Shown: positions 53,617 to 62,341 of the stretch, one piece after another
Layout of the letters: each line of letters opens with the position of its first letter
Numbering within the stretch: the first letter of the stretch is position 1
Assembly: GCA_949505625.1 (NCBI GenBank)
Contig: CATBQD010000006.1
Location: 25,816-89,815 of the forward strand
Direction of reading: 5' to 3'
Origin: an uncultured Bacilli bacterium
GTDB lineage: Bacteria; Bacillota_I; Bacilli_A; RF39; UBA660
Length of the DNA stretch: 64,000 nt
The notes under the pieces: model-generated
Databases searched by the model: none
What the model saw: only the letters and a program-made list of their open reading frames with translations
Told to the model about the DNA's origin: nothing
Made by a program: the position numbers and the translations under genes

Positions 53617-54260
53617 TCAATTCCTTTTCCATATATACTTTCTAAAAATTCATTTGTTTTTGAAAATGGTTTACTTCCAAAAAAGCCTCGATATGCTGAT
53701 AGTGGTGAAGGATGAACACTCTCTATAATTTTATGTTTCGGATTTGTAATCAATACTTTTTTACTTCTTGCATAACTTCCCCATAGAATAAATACAATTG
53801 GTTCTTCTCTTTCACTAAGCATTTTTATAATATTATCTGTAAATATTTCCCATCCTTTTTCTTTATGAGATAGAGGTCTATCTTTTACAACAGTCATAAT
53901 AGAATTTAATAACAATACCCCTTTTTTAGCCCAATCTGTTAAATCACTACAACTTCTTTTTACTCCAATATCGTCTTCTAATTCTTTAAAAATATTTTGT
54001 AAAGATGGAGGCATAGGCACACCTTCTTGAACAGAAAAAGATAAACCATGAGCTTCCCTTTCTCCATGATAAGGGTCTTGTCCTAAAATAACTACTTTTA
54101 CTTCATCATAATCTGTATATCTTAAAGCATTAAATATATTTTTGTATTCTGGATATACAATCCGATGTTTATATTCATCCCTAACAAAAACTCCTAACTT
54201 TTTAAAATAATCTTTTTTAAATTCTTCTTCTAACATAACATCCCATTTTTTATTAATCAT
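53610..54260 (-). CDS. ung: Uracil-DNA glycosylase family 1
   Basis: A 216-residue UDG: VVILGQDPYHGEREAHGLSFSV (catalytic Asp in GQDPYH), LLLNSIMTV, ILWGSYARSK and the Leu-loop HPSPLSAYRGFFGSKPFS. It removes uracil from DNA. ATG 54260 is chosen because it follows the rsmA stop by one base with AAGGAAG upstream. Coupled with rsmA and tilS. Confidence 0.95.
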   Translation of the reverse strand: MINKKWDVMLEEEFKKDYFKKLGVFVRDEYKHRIVYPEYKNIFNALRYTDYDEVKVVILGQDPYHGEREAHGLSFSVQEGVPMPPSLQNIFKELEDDIGVKRSCSDLTDWAKKGVLLLNSIMTVVKDRPLSHKEKGWEIFTDNIIKMLSEREEPIVFILWGSYARSKKVLITNPKHKIIESVHPSPLSAYRGFFGSKPFSKTNEFLESIYGKGIDW

Positions 54261-54261
54261 A

Positions 54262-55104
54262 CTACACTTCCTTTTCAATGATTGTATTTGCCATATCAAC
54301 AAATATTTCAAGCGATAATTGTTCTGCCCTTACGCTTAAATCGTAACCATATTTTATTAAAACTTGTTCAATAATATCCAATGGATATTCTTTCAAATTA
54401 TTTTTTAGCGTTTTTCTTTTTTGCTTAAAACTATCTCTAATTAGTTTAAAAAAATAATTTTTATCTATTACTTGTTTTTGAACTTCCTTTTTTGTCATTT
54501 CTATAATAATACTATCTACATTTGGTTTTGGAAGAAATACATTTTTACTAATATCCATTAATTTTTTTACATCAAAATAATAATTTAAAAATACAGATAA
54601 AGAACTATAATCTTTTGTTCCTGGTCTTGCTTTAAATCTATCTCCTACTTCTTTTTGAACCATAATAACAATTTTATCTACAGGTATTTGTTCTTCTATC
54701 AATTTCATAATAATTGGCGTTGTAATATAATAAGGAAGATTGGCAACCACATATAAATTGTCATAAGAATAAGAAGAAATTTTTTCTTTCACATTTACAG
54801 TTAAAAAATCTTCATAAACCACTTCTACATTTTTTTTGTCATTCAAAAATTTATCTAATATAGGTTTTAATGTTGTATCAATTTCGAAACATAATACATT
54901 TTTAGCCACTTCACTTAATTTATAAGTAAGTGCTCCTGCTCCTGGACCAATTTCTAAAATTAGTGTATTTGGAGATATCATTGCTTTATGAATAATAGAA
55001 TCAATAATATTTTCATCTATAATGAAATTTTGACCAAAGTTTTTTTTAAAATTAAATCCATATTTTTCTAAAATATCAGAAAGTTTTTTTGGTGAATACT
55101 CCAT
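54262..55104 (-). CDS. rsmA: 16S rRNA dimethyladenosine transferase
   Basis: A 280-residue KsgA: KNFGQNFIIDENIIDSI, LEIGPGAGALTYKLSE (AdoMet site), VVANLPYYITTPIIMKL (NLPY catalytic motif), and a C-terminal domain. It dimethylates A1518 and A1519 of 16S rRNA. The rnmV gene seen between yabE and ksgA in B. subtilis is absent here. Confidence 0.95.
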   Translation of the reverse strand: MEYSPKKLSDILEKYGFNFKKNFGQNFIIDENIIDSIIHKAMISPNTLILEIGPGAGALTYKLSEVAKNVLCFEIDTTLKPILDKFLNDKKNVEVVYEDFLTVNVKEKISSYSYDNLYVVANLPYYITTPIIMKLIEEQIPVDKIVIMVQKEVGDRFKARPGTKDYSSLSVFLNYYFDVKKLMDISKNVFLPKPNVDSIIIEMTKKEVQKQVIDKNYFFKLIRDSFKQKRKTLKNNLKEYPLDIIEQVLIKYGYDLSVRAEQLSLEIFVDMANTIIEKEV

Positions 55105-55160
55105 AAGCTCCTCCGTTCGTCATTTCTTTTATTATATCGGCTTTTCTTTTTTTTTTCAAT

Positions 55161-55184
55161 AAAAAAAGGGGTTAAAATCCCCAT
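55161..55184 (-). terminator. Terminator of the 3D-domain gene
   Basis: On the minus strand GGGG (55182-55179) and CCCC (55171-55168) pair around ATTTTAA, followed by TTTTTTT. It overlaps the 3' end of the 3D-domain gene. Confidence 0.8.
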
Positions 55185-55879
55185 CTTTGTACACTAAATT
55201 TAATATTTCTTCCAGTGATACCTCCTGCCCTTGCATCTGCAGATGAAGCATACGCTAAATCTATCCAAACAGTTCCATTTTTCCAAGCACTATTCATAGA
55301 GCCACCTCTATCTAAAACAACTCCATAAAAAGGCTCTATTTTCCCATTATCCACTTTTATAATAGTTCCACATGGGAAAGCTGAAGCCGCTGATAAAATT
55401 CTTACTTTTCCATACTCTTTATCCTCATAATAAATTCCATCTGTTATTAAACTATGTTTTCCTCTATTTTCTGTATGACAAGCAACGGTTCCTGTACTAC
55501 TGCAGCCAGGGCAATCAGGACCATAACCAGTAATTCTACCAACATATTCTCCAGCTGCTCCTGTTCCTTGCTCTATAATTTCTGTTACTGGTTCTTTTAC
55601 AATTACTTTTTCATCATTTTCCTTTATTGTACTAATTCCAACTTCTCCAGGAACCAATATTTTTTTTATTGTTGAAGGCGTTTTTGAATTGTATACAATT
55701 TTCGTTTCATAAGGAATCGTTTCATTCAAAGCACTATAACTCTTATCTTCATTAATATTTGTTGTCTCTAACAATTCTTTTTTTATGATAGTACCACTAA
55801 AAATTGAAACAAACCCAATTAACAAACAACTAACCCATTTCCCTATTGTGGCTAGAATGGCAACATTCATACGATTCAC
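55172..55879 (-). CDS. YabE-like exported protein with G5 and 3D domains
   Basis: A 235-residue exported protein. It has a signal-anchor helix at about 10-30 (ATIGKWVSCLLIGFVSIFSGT), a G5-type segment (about 45-105; ETIPYETKIVYNSKTPSTIKK and KEPVTEIIEQGTG), and a C-terminal 3D domain (about 112-235) with YGPDCPGCSSTG, PFYGVVLDRGGSM and WIDLAYASSADARAGG. The 3D domain holds conserved Asp residues of lytic transglycosylase-like enzymes related to Rpf. It probably remodels peptidoglycan. Place next to tatD and rsmA matches yabE. Confidence 0.88.
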   Translation of the reverse strand: MNRMNVAILATIGKWVSCLLIGFVSIFSGTIIKKELLETTNINEDKSYSALNETIPYETKIVYNSKTPSTIKKILVPGEVGISTIKENDEKVIVKEPVTEIIEQGTGAAGEYVGRITGYGPDCPGCSSTGTVACHTENRGKHSLITDGIYYEDKEYGKVRILSAASAFPCGTIIKVDNGKIEPFYGVVLDRGGSMNSAWKNGTVWIDLAYASSADARAGGITGRNIKFSVQRWGF

Positions 55880-55909
55880 CTCTTATGTTATTCCCCTACT
55901 ATCATATTA

Positions 55910-56668
55910 TCATAGAGATTCATTCAAGTCAAATCTAGAAAGCGCATTAAAGGTTGTAATATCTAATACATCTTCAACAGAGATTCCTTTTAAATTCGCT
56001 ATCGCTTCTGCTACTAATAAAACATTTTTTGGTTCATTTTTAGAACCCCTAAATGGTTCAGGCGCTAAATAAGGACTATCTGTTTCTAATAATATATGGT
56101 CTAATGGCAAAAAAGATACCACTTCCTTTAAAACACGACTATTTTTAAATGTGATTACTCCTCCTACACCAAAATAAACATCCAAATCTAAAAAACGTTT
56201 CGCCATTTCCATACTTCCGCTATAGCAATGTAATATCATTTTAACGTCTTTATATTCCTTCATTATATTATAAGTATCTTCTATTGCATCTCTACTATGA
56301 ATTACCACTGGCTTTTTATATTTCCTAGCCAAATCAAGTTGTTTTCTAAAAAAATCTATTTGTTTTTCTTTTTCTTCTATTCCATAATGATAATCTAGTC
56401 CAATCTCCCCAATCGCTACTATTTTATTTTCCTTTAAATGTTTCTCTACCCATTCTAAAGAATTATGATTACTTATTCCCACTTCCGTTGGATGAATCCC
56501 AATCGCACCATAAACAGTTGGATATTTTTTTATCAGTTCCAATACTTCTTTATTGGTATTATCATTCACCCCTGCTGCTATCATTTTATTATTATTCATG
56601 TTTTGAATTACCAATTCTACATTCTCGTAATCTTCTTTACATAGATGGCAATGTGTATCAATCATCAT
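55910..56668 (-). CDS. tatD: TatD-family metal-dependent DNase
   Basis: A 252-residue TIM-barrel hydrolase: MIDTHCHLC (metal-binding DTHCH), YPTVYGAIGIHPTEV, AIGEIGLDYHYG, PVVIHSRDA, ILHCYSGSMEMA and LETDSPYLAPEPFRG. TatD enzymes have exonuclease activity on DNA. It stands between metG and the YabE-like gene, as in Firmicutes. Confidence 0.94.
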   Translation of the reverse strand: MMIDTHCHLCKEDYENVELVIQNMNNNKMIAAGVNDNTNKEVLELIKKYPTVYGAIGIHPTEVGISNHNSLEWVEKHLKENKIVAIGEIGLDYHYGIEEKEKQIDFFRKQLDLARKYKKPVVIHSRDAIEDTYNIMKEYKDVKMILHCYSGSMEMAKRFLDLDVYFGVGGVITFKNSRVLKEVVSFLPLDHILLETDSPYLAPEPFRGSKNEPKNVLLVAEAIANLKGISVEDVLDITTFNALSRFDLNESL

Positions 56669-56681
56669 ATAATCACCAAAA

Positions 56682-56708
56682 AAATCATATCATTAATCGA
56701 TATGATTT
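56682..56708 (-). terminator. Terminator of the small membrane protein gene
   Basis: AAATCATATC (56682-56691) pairs with GATATGATTT (56699-56708) in a 10-bp stem. T residues follow on the minus strand. It starts just after the stop of the small gene at 56709. Confidence 0.8.
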
Positions 56709-56876
56709 TCAACTTCTCACCTTTATAAAAATATAACGTACAAAATATACTAAAACACAAGTTAAGTAAATCATGTCTACTATATTTCTTTCTACTACAA
56801 TACTACCAAAAACTAACAATGAAACAGCGATGAAACCTAATACAACCCACTTCATATCTTTATTCTTAGTAGTCAT
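56709..56876 (-). CDS. Small two-helix membrane protein
   Basis: A 55-residue protein with two membrane helices, MKWVVLGFIAVSLLVFGSI and DMIYLTCVLVYFVRYIF, and short charged ends. ATG 56876 is chosen because AGAGGGAG lies 5 bases upstream; the frame is open upstream. No family is recognised. It lies between metG and tatD with its own terminator. Confidence 0.55.
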   Translation of the reverse strand: MTTKNKDMKWVVLGFIAVSLLVFGSIVVERNIVDMIYLTCVLVYFVRYIFIKVRS

Positions 56877-56978
56877 ATTTTCTCCCTCTATATTTTTTAA
56901 CAACACTATAACTATAGCATGTTTAAATTTAGAAAAGCAACCAAATAATGACTTTTTTGTTCGACAATTTACAACTAT

Positions 56979-58556
56979 TTACATCTTATTTCTATTATAT
57001 TCTTCGATTTCCGCTAATTTTTTTTCTTTTTCGATTCGTGCAAATAAAGGTGAAGGTTCATTCAACTCTATTCCTACATCTAAACCATTAAACTCGTTTA
57101 ACGAATCTATAAAACGATTCTCTGTATTTAGTTGTTTGAATATGGCATCTGCTGTCTCTGGTAAAAAGGCTTGTAACAATACAGCTCCTGAGCGGATTGC
57201 TTCTAATAAATTATAAAGAACAGTTGCTAATCGGTCTTGTTTTTCTGGTTCTTTAGCTAGTGCCCATGGCATTGTTTCATCAATATATTTATTACTTCTT
57301 CTAAATATTTCAAATACTTCATCTATGGCATCCGCAATACGATATTCCTTCATTTTTTCTTCTACTTTTTTTGGAGCGTTTTTTACAACTTCTATTAATT
57401 CTTTATCAATTTCCTCTGGAGTATTTGGCTCTTTTACTACTCCATCAAAATATTTTTTCGCCATTGAGATAGTACGATTTACCAGATTTCCTAAAATATT
57501 TGCCAAATCAGAATTAATCCTTTCAATTAATAACTCATAAGTAAATGTTCCATCACTTGCAAATGGAATTTCATGTAACAAGTAATATCTAACTGCATCT
57601 GTTCCAAATAAACTTACCAAATCATCTGCATAAATAATATTTCCTTTTGATTTGCTCATTTTATCATTTCCACAAAGTAACCATGGATGACCAAATACTT
57701 GATGAGGAAGAGGTAAATCTAATGCCATTAAAATAATAGGCCAATAAATAGTATGAAATCTCAAAATATCCTTTCCTATTAAATGTATATCCGCCGGCCA
57801 ATATTTTGTGAATCGTTCACTACTTTCTCCTTCTGGATTATAGCCTAGCATTGTAATATAATTGCTAAGAGCATCTATCCATACATAAACAATATGTCCT
57901 GGGTCAAATTCTACTGGAATCCCCCAAGTAAATGAAGTTCTTGAAACACATAAATCTTGTAATCCTGGCTTAATAAAATTATTAACCATCTCATTTTTAC
58001 GACTTTCTGGTTCTATAAAATGAGGATGAGATTCTATATATTCTTCTAATTGTTTACTGTATTTACTCAATTTTAGAAAATAGGCTTCTTCCTTCATTTT
58101 ATGGACTTCTCTACCGCAATCTGGACATTTTCCATCTACTAATTGCGTTTCTGTAAAAAAGGATTCACAAGGAGTGCAGTAAAGTCCTTCATATTCATCT
58201 TTATAAATATCGCCTTGTTCATAAAGCCGCTTAAATATTTTTTTTACACAATCTTCATGAAGTGGAGCGGTAGTTCTTACAAAACAATCATAACTTGTAT
58301 TCATAACATCCCAAATTCTTCGAACTTCAAGGGCTACTTCATCTACAAATTCTTGAGGTTGCTTTCCTGCTTCTTTGGCTTTTATTTCAATCTTTTCTCC
58401 ATGTTCATCTGTTCCTGTTTGAAAATATACATCATATCCCATTAATCTTTTGTAGCGTGCTATTGCATCTGCTAACACGATTTCATAAGTATTTCCAATA
58501 TGTGGCTTTCCTGATGTATAGGCAATTGCTGTTGATATATAAAACTTTTCTTTCAT
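56979..58556 (-). CDS. metG: Methionyl-tRNA synthetase, short form
   Basis: A 525-residue class I synthetase: TAIAYTSGKPHIGNTYE (HIGH-type), the zinc segment CTPCESFFTET and CPDCG, WGIPVEFDPGHIVYVWIDAL, the KMSKS loop NDKMSKSKGN, and an anticodon domain with YIDETMPWALAKEPE. It charges tRNA-Met. It ends without the C-terminal tRNA-binding (Trbp111-like) domain of the 660-residue B. subtilis enzyme. The ATG overlaps the dut stop by four bases (ATGA). A T-box lies upstream of dut. Confidence 0.95.
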   Translation of the reverse strand: MKEKFYISTAIAYTSGKPHIGNTYEIVLADAIARYKRLMGYDVYFQTGTDEHGEKIEIKAKEAGKQPQEFVDEVALEVRRIWDVMNTSYDCFVRTTAPLHEDCVKKIFKRLYEQGDIYKDEYEGLYCTPCESFFTETQLVDGKCPDCGREVHKMKEEAYFLKLSKYSKQLEEYIESHPHFIEPESRKNEMVNNFIKPGLQDLCVSRTSFTWGIPVEFDPGHIVYVWIDALSNYITMLGYNPEGESSERFTKYWPADIHLIGKDILRFHTIYWPIILMALDLPLPHQVFGHPWLLCGNDKMSKSKGNIIYADDLVSLFGTDAVRYYLLHEIPFASDGTFTYELLIERINSDLANILGNLVNRTISMAKKYFDGVVKEPNTPEEIDKELIEVVKNAPKKVEEKMKEYRIADAIDEVFEIFRRSNKYIDETMPWALAKEPEKQDRLATVLYNLLEAIRSGAVLLQAFLPETADAIFKQLNTENRFIDSLNEFNGLDVGIELNEPSPLFARIEKEKKLAEIEEYNRNKM

Positions 58557-59044
58557 TTTCTTTCCTCCTTATTGGTGCTTCCAAATCCACCAGTTCTTTC
58601 ATTTTCTATTTTTTCTTCATTATCAACTGTTAAAAATTTCGTGAAAATTCCTTGTCCAATTCGGTCGCCTACTTTAACGACAAAATCTTCTGAACTATGA
58701 TTTTGAAGACTTATCCATGCATGTCCTTCATTAGAAATATTATTAAAATAATCACTTTCAAATATCCCAATTTGATTTGTCATTCGTACATTATATTTAA
58801 ATCCAACTGAACCTCTTACTACTAACATCAACATTTCATCTTCATTCATAGCTATTTTTACACCTGTTGGAACTTTCTTGACATCTCCTGGGTGTAAAAC
58901 AAAACCAATTGGGCTTTTAAAATCATAGCCTGCACTAAATTTTGTTTGACGTTTTGGTAATTCATGATTATTGTAAACTTCTCTATCATTACCGATATCT
59001 TTTTGCCATTGTTCCCAACTAATTTTTTCAAAATATCTTGCCAT
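58553..59044 (-). CDS. dut: dUTP diphosphatase
   Basis: A 163-residue dUTPase: KFSAGYDFKS (motif 1), VRGSVGFKYNVRMTNQIGIF (motifs 2-3), WISLQNHSSEDFVVKVGDRIGQGIF (motif 4) and ERTGGFGSTNK (motif 5). It breaks dUTP to dUMP and keeps uracil out of DNA. ATG 59044 is chosen because GGAGG lies 9 bases upstream. It is in one transcript with metG and so falls under the T-box. Confidence 0.92.
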   Translation of the reverse strand: MARYFEKISWEQWQKDIGNDREVYNNHELPKRQTKFSAGYDFKSPIGFVLHPGDVKKVPTGVKIAMNEDEMLMLVVRGSVGFKYNVRMTNQIGIFESDYFNNISNEGHAWISLQNHSSEDFVVKVGDRIGQGIFTKFLTVDNEEKIENERTGGFGSTNKEERK

Positions 59045-59101
59045 AATTAACAACCTCCACCTTTATTATATAAAATTAGTCTTAAAATGCCTTCAAAAAA
59101 G

Positions 59102-59351
59102 AAAAAAACACGTCCAAAATAAAAGGACGTGGGATAACGTGGTACCACCTTTTTTCATAAAATAAGTATTTTTTGTAATATCTACACATACCTATTTTAC
59201 CTTGATTTTATAACGCAAATAGCGGTTTATCTTAAAATATTCAGATAAACAACTCCAGAGCCATTCGTACTAGTTCTTATTACTTATTTTCACCATCTAT
59301 AAGCTCTCTTTAAATAATTGCTAGTATTCTCTCTTTCAAAGTTTTTAAAAC
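59102..59351 (-). promoter_or_regulatory. T-box riboswitch upstream of dut-metG, probably Met-specific
   Basis: The minus strand shows the T-box core GGTGGTACCACG (59149-59138) followed by a terminator, CACGTCC/GGACGTG (59131-59125 and 59115-59109) and a T tract. Stem I is visible as AGAG/CTCT and ACTAG/CTAGT pairs; the specifier loop ACGAATGG contains ATG at 59264-59262, which fits tRNA-Met and the metG gene. Uncharged tRNA-Met would allow antitermination and expression of dut-metG. This accounts for the 322-base gap between dut and spoVT. No other feature is seen in that gap apart from the promoter. Confidence 0.88.
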
Positions 59352-59357
59352 GACGTC

Positions 59358-59386
59358 ATTATATCATGTTTTCTTTTATTGTTCAA
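59358..59386 (-). promoter_or_regulatory. Promoter of the T-box-dut-metG transcript
   Basis: On the minus strand TTGAAC (59386-59381) and TATAAT (59363-59358) are 17 bases apart. Transcription would begin near 59351 and run through the T-box. The -35 lies within the end of spoVT. Confidence 0.85.
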
Positions 59387-59903
59387 GGTGTTTCGCTAAA
59401 AAATTAGCAACTATTTTAACAATTTGTTCTTCTGCTTCTGACAAAGATTCTGTTTTTGATATGATTAACACAATTCCTAATGCATCTCCATTCGCGATTA
59501 TTGGGGCATATGTATAGCTTCCTATTTCTTCTGTTTCTGAGATTTTTATTGGTTTTAATTCCTTTTCTAAGATTTGACTTCTTTTCTTTATAATTGTTTC
59601 TAATTCATTGCTAATCTTTTCTCCTAAATACTTTTTTTTCAACTCTCCTGATATAGCAACAATATTATCATTATCTGTAATGAACACATTTTTCTTTAAT
59701 AAACTAGAAATGGTATCTGTTAGTTTTTGGGCAAATTCATCCAAACTATGAATAGAAGAATATTTCTTTAATATAATAGTCTCATTATCAATATAAATTT
59801 CTAAATTTTCTCCTTCTTTAATACGTAATGTTTTTCTGATTTCTTTTGGTATTACAATTCTACCTAATTCATCAATTCTTCTTACAACACCAGTTGCTTT
59901 CAT
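59376..59903 (-). CDS. spoVT: Stage V sporulation regulator SpoVT (AbrB family)
   Basis: A 175-residue regulator. The AbrB-type DNA-binding domain is at 1-50: MKATGVVRRIDELGRIVIPKEIRKT. The C-terminal domain (about 55-175) is a GAF-like fold (SLLKKNVFITDND, SYTYAPIIANGDALGIVLI). SpoVT tunes late forespore genes. ATG 59903 is chosen because GAGGGAAAT sits just upstream; the frame is open further upstream. It is supporting evidence that this organism makes spores. It is near mfd, as in B. subtilis. Confidence 0.92.
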   Translation of the reverse strand: MKATGVVRRIDELGRIVIPKEIRKTLRIKEGENLEIYIDNETIILKKYSSIHSLDEFAQKLTDTISSLLKKNVFITDNDNIVAISGELKKKYLGEKISNELETIIKKRSQILEKELKPIKISETEEIGSYTYAPIIANGDALGIVLIISKTESLSEAEEQIVKIVANFLAKHLEQ

Positions 59904-59951
59904 ATTTCCCTCACTTTCTAACCATATTTTGTGAGGAAATAACAATTTTAT

Positions 59952-60004
59952 ACGACACTTTTTCAAAAATATGGTATAATCGTATATACGGATTTTAAGG
60001 AGGA
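59952..60004 (+). promoter_or_regulatory. Promoter and ribosome binding site of the pyrophosphatase gene
   Basis: An extended -10 TGGTATAAT (59972-59980) with perfect TATAAT at 59975-59980; 17 bases upstream is ACGACA (59952-59957), a partial -35. The ribosome binding site AAGGAGGAG (59997-60005) lies 3 bases before ATG 60009. It is divergent from spoVT. Confidence 0.7.
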
Positions 60005-60008
60005 GTTT

Positions 60009-61631
60009 ATGGAAAAAGTTTATGTTTTTGGTCATAGAAGACCAGATACTGACAGTGTCACCGCGGCGATTACCCTTTCTTACTTAAAAAACCAATTAGG
60101 AGTCAATGCAGTACCTGTTATATTAAGTGATATTAACAATGAGACGAAATATGTATTAGATTATTTTAAAGTAGATACACCAAAATATCTAAACGATGTA
60201 AAAGTAAAAGTTAAAGATTTGAATTATTCAAAAAAATATTTTATTACTGATAAAACTTCTGTTTATCAAGGATTTTTAGCAATGACAAACGCAAAGATTC
60301 ATAAAATACCTGTTGTTGATGAAGCTCAACATCTAGTTGGTATTCTCAGTATGGGTGATATTGCAGAAGACCAATTATCAAATGAATTACACCATTTAAA
60401 AGCATCTTATGATAATATTTTAGAAGTTTTAAATGGAACTGCACTTACTCGATTTGATGAAGAAATTGAAGGGGAAGCTTTTGTTGCATCTTACAAAAGT
60501 ACAACAATTATTGAAACAATTAAAATTGACCGTTCTAGCATTGTCATCATGGGAGATAGACACAGTGTTATTGAATATGCAGTCAACAACAAAGCTCGTT
60601 TAATTATTTTAACTGGAGGTTCTAATATTAAACCAGAACATCTTGAAATAGCAAAAGCAAATAAAGTTAATATTATAAAAACAGACTATGATACTTTTAA
60701 AGTTACTCGAATTTTTAATTTGTGTAAATACGCAAGCGAAATAGTCTCTGTTAAAAATGTGTTATGTATTAAAGATTTAGATGATGTTAAAGAATTCATC
60801 TCTATCGCAAATCAAACAAAATATAGCTATTACCCTGTTATTAACCAGGATGATAAATGTTTAGGAATGTTACGATTATCAGATGCTAATGAAGTAAAAC
60901 GCCACAAAGTTATTTTGGTTGACCACAATTCTTATGACCAAAGTGTTGTTGGTTTAGAAGAAGCCGAAATTGTGGAAATTATAGACCATCATAATATTGG
61001 AACAATTGGTACATCTATGCCAATCAATTTCAGAAATATGCCAGTAGGAAGTACAAACACAATTATTTATCAACTTTATAATGAAAATTTAATTCCAATT
61101 CCAAAACAAATGGCAGGTTTAATGCTTTCAGGTATTTTATCTGATACACTGATTTTAAAATCTCCTACTACTACTGAATTAGACAGAATTGTTGTCTCTG
61201 AGCTAAGTAATTTAATAGGAATTGATTATAAGAATTATGGAATTGAAATGTTAAAAGCTGGTTCTAGTGTGAAAGGAAAAACACCTTATGAAGTTCTTTA
61301 TACAGATTTTAAAATTTTTCCTTTGGGAGATAGAAAAATGGGAATTGGCCAAATTACAACAACAAACGCTGAAGAAATTCTTTCTAATAAGGAAGCCTAT
61401 GTTGATTTATTAAATCAAGTTTCTATGGAAAATGATTATTATTTTACTGCTTTATTTATTACTGACATTATTGAAAATGGTTCTTATATTCTATATAGTA
61501 ATGAAGGTGCTAGTTTACTTCGTTCTGCTTATGGACTTAGAACAATTCAAGAAGGAACATATCTACCAAATATCGTTTCTCGTAAAAAACAGGTTGTTCC
61601 TAATATTATGGCTCAATATGAAGCAAAATAA
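60009..61631 (+). CDS. Family II manganese-dependent pyrophosphatase with CBS and DRTGG domains
   Basis: A 540-residue DHH-family pyrophosphatase. The start FGHRRPDTDSVTAAI is the metal-binding GHxxPDTDS motif. A CBS domain pair flanks a DRTGG domain, with VYQGFLAMTNAKIHKIPVVDE, then GDRHSVIEYAVNNKARLIILTGG, then KYSYYPVINQDDKCLGMLRL. After that come VDHNSYDQSVVGLEEAEIVEIIDHHNIG (DHH), and a C-terminal DHHA2 domain. It hydrolyses inorganic pyrophosphate; the inserted domains are known to bind adenine nucleotides and regulate it. Full length. Single gene with a terminator shared with the next. Confidence 0.92.
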   Translation: MEKVYVFGHRRPDTDSVTAAITLSYLKNQLGVNAVPVILSDINNETKYVLDYFKVDTPKYLNDVKVKVKDLNYSKKYFITDKTSVYQGFLAMTNAKIHKIPVVDEAQHLVGILSMGDIAEDQLSNELHHLKASYDNILEVLNGTALTRFDEEIEGEAFVASYKSTTIIETIKIDRSSIVIMGDRHSVIEYAVNNKARLIILTGGSNIKPEHLEIAKANKVNIIKTDYDTFKVTRIFNLCKYASEIVSVKNVLCIKDLDDVKEFISIANQTKYSYYPVINQDDKCLGMLRLSDANEVKRHKVILVDHNSYDQSVVGLEEAEIVEIIDHHNIGTIGTSMPINFRNMPVGSTNTIIYQLYNENLIPIPKQMAGLMLSGILSDTLILKSPTTTELDRIVVSELSNLIGIDYKNYGIEMLKAGSSVKGKTPYEVLYTDFKIFPLGDRKMGIGQITTTNAEEILSNKEAYVDLLNQVSMENDYYFTALFITDIIENGSYILYSNEGASLLRSAYGLRTIQEGTYLPNIVSRKKQVVPNIMAQYEAK

Positions 61632-61656
61632 AAATGTTGGAAATCCCAACATTTTT
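61631..61656. terminator. Shared terminator between pyrophosphatase and lipoprotein genes
   Basis: ATGTTGG (61634-61640) pairs with CCAACAT (61646-61652), followed by T residues on the plus strand and by T residues of the A tract on the minus strand. It serves both converging genes. Confidence 0.75.
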
Positions 61657-62202
61657 TTATTGTGCTTTTTTAACTTCAAAATCAATACTAATTTTTTCGC
61701 TAAAATTATTAAATTCAACTGTATATTTTCCATCTCCATCATACAATACATAGAAATATTTTGTATATGATGCATCTGTTCTTAAATCTCCAGCATAGTC
61801 AACACAGTCATCTGAGAAATAAGCTGACACTGAATCTAGTTCTGTACCTTGTGAACCATAGAAATCATAATAGAACATATTTAATCCATGAGTTTCTTCT
61901 TTTAAATTTTTTACAGTAACTGGAATTTTTATAACTTCTTTTTGATAATGGTCAGAATATTTATTATCAACTGTTGTATAAGAGAACTCACTTCCAATTG
62001 TAATTTCTAAATCATCAAATTTAAAAGCTTTGTCTAATGCATATTGGTCCTTTTTGTTATTATCTTTGTTGTTATCTTTGTTTCCACTTTCTTGACCCTG
62101 ATTTTCTTCTGGTTTTTTTGTATCTGTTTCACTGCTATCACATCCACATAAAAATCCAACACAACATAAGCAGCACAATCCCATTTGTAATAATTTTTTC
62201 AT
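61657..62202 (-). CDS. Exported lipoprotein with immunoglobulin-like (DUF4352-type) domain
   Basis: A 181-residue protein. It has a Cys-rich lipoprotein signal (MKKLLQMGLCCLCCVGFLCG, modified Cys21 in CGC), an Asn/Lys/Asp-rich linker (EENQGQESGNKDNNK) and a beta-sandwich (about 55-180) with LDKAFKFDDLEITIGSEFSYTTV and IKIPVTVKNLKEETHG, typical of DUF4352-like domains. The function of this domain is not known. It has its own promoter and a nearby palindrome. Confidence 0.75.
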   Translation of the reverse strand: MKKLLQMGLCCLCCVGFLCGCDSSETDTKKPEENQGQESGNKDNNKDNNKKDQYALDKAFKFDDLEITIGSEFSYTTVDNKYSDHYQKEVIKIPVTVKNLKEETHGLNMFYYDFYGSQGTELDSVSAYFSDDCVDYAGDLRTDASYTKYFYVLYDGDGKYTVEFNNFSEKISIDFEVKKAQ

Positions 62203-62225
62203 TCTTTCACTCCTTACTAAACAAC

Positions 62226-62274
62226 CTTAACAGTTTGTTAAGCTTATTATATCATAGTTTATTCTTCCTGAAAA
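62226..62274 (-). promoter_or_regulatory. Lipoprotein promoter with palindromic operator
   Basis: On the minus strand TTTTCA (62274-62269) and TATAAT (62251-62246) are 17 bases apart. Just downstream is the palindrome CTTAACA-AAC-TGTTAAG (62242-62226), overlapping the probable transcription start, a good place for a repressor. The ATG at 62202 has AAGGAGTG upstream. Confidence 0.6.
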
Positions 62275-62341
62275 GGGAAAAATTTTTACCATTAATCTTT
62301 ATTATATTTATTATGTATATAGTAACATTTTCAGAAGATTA

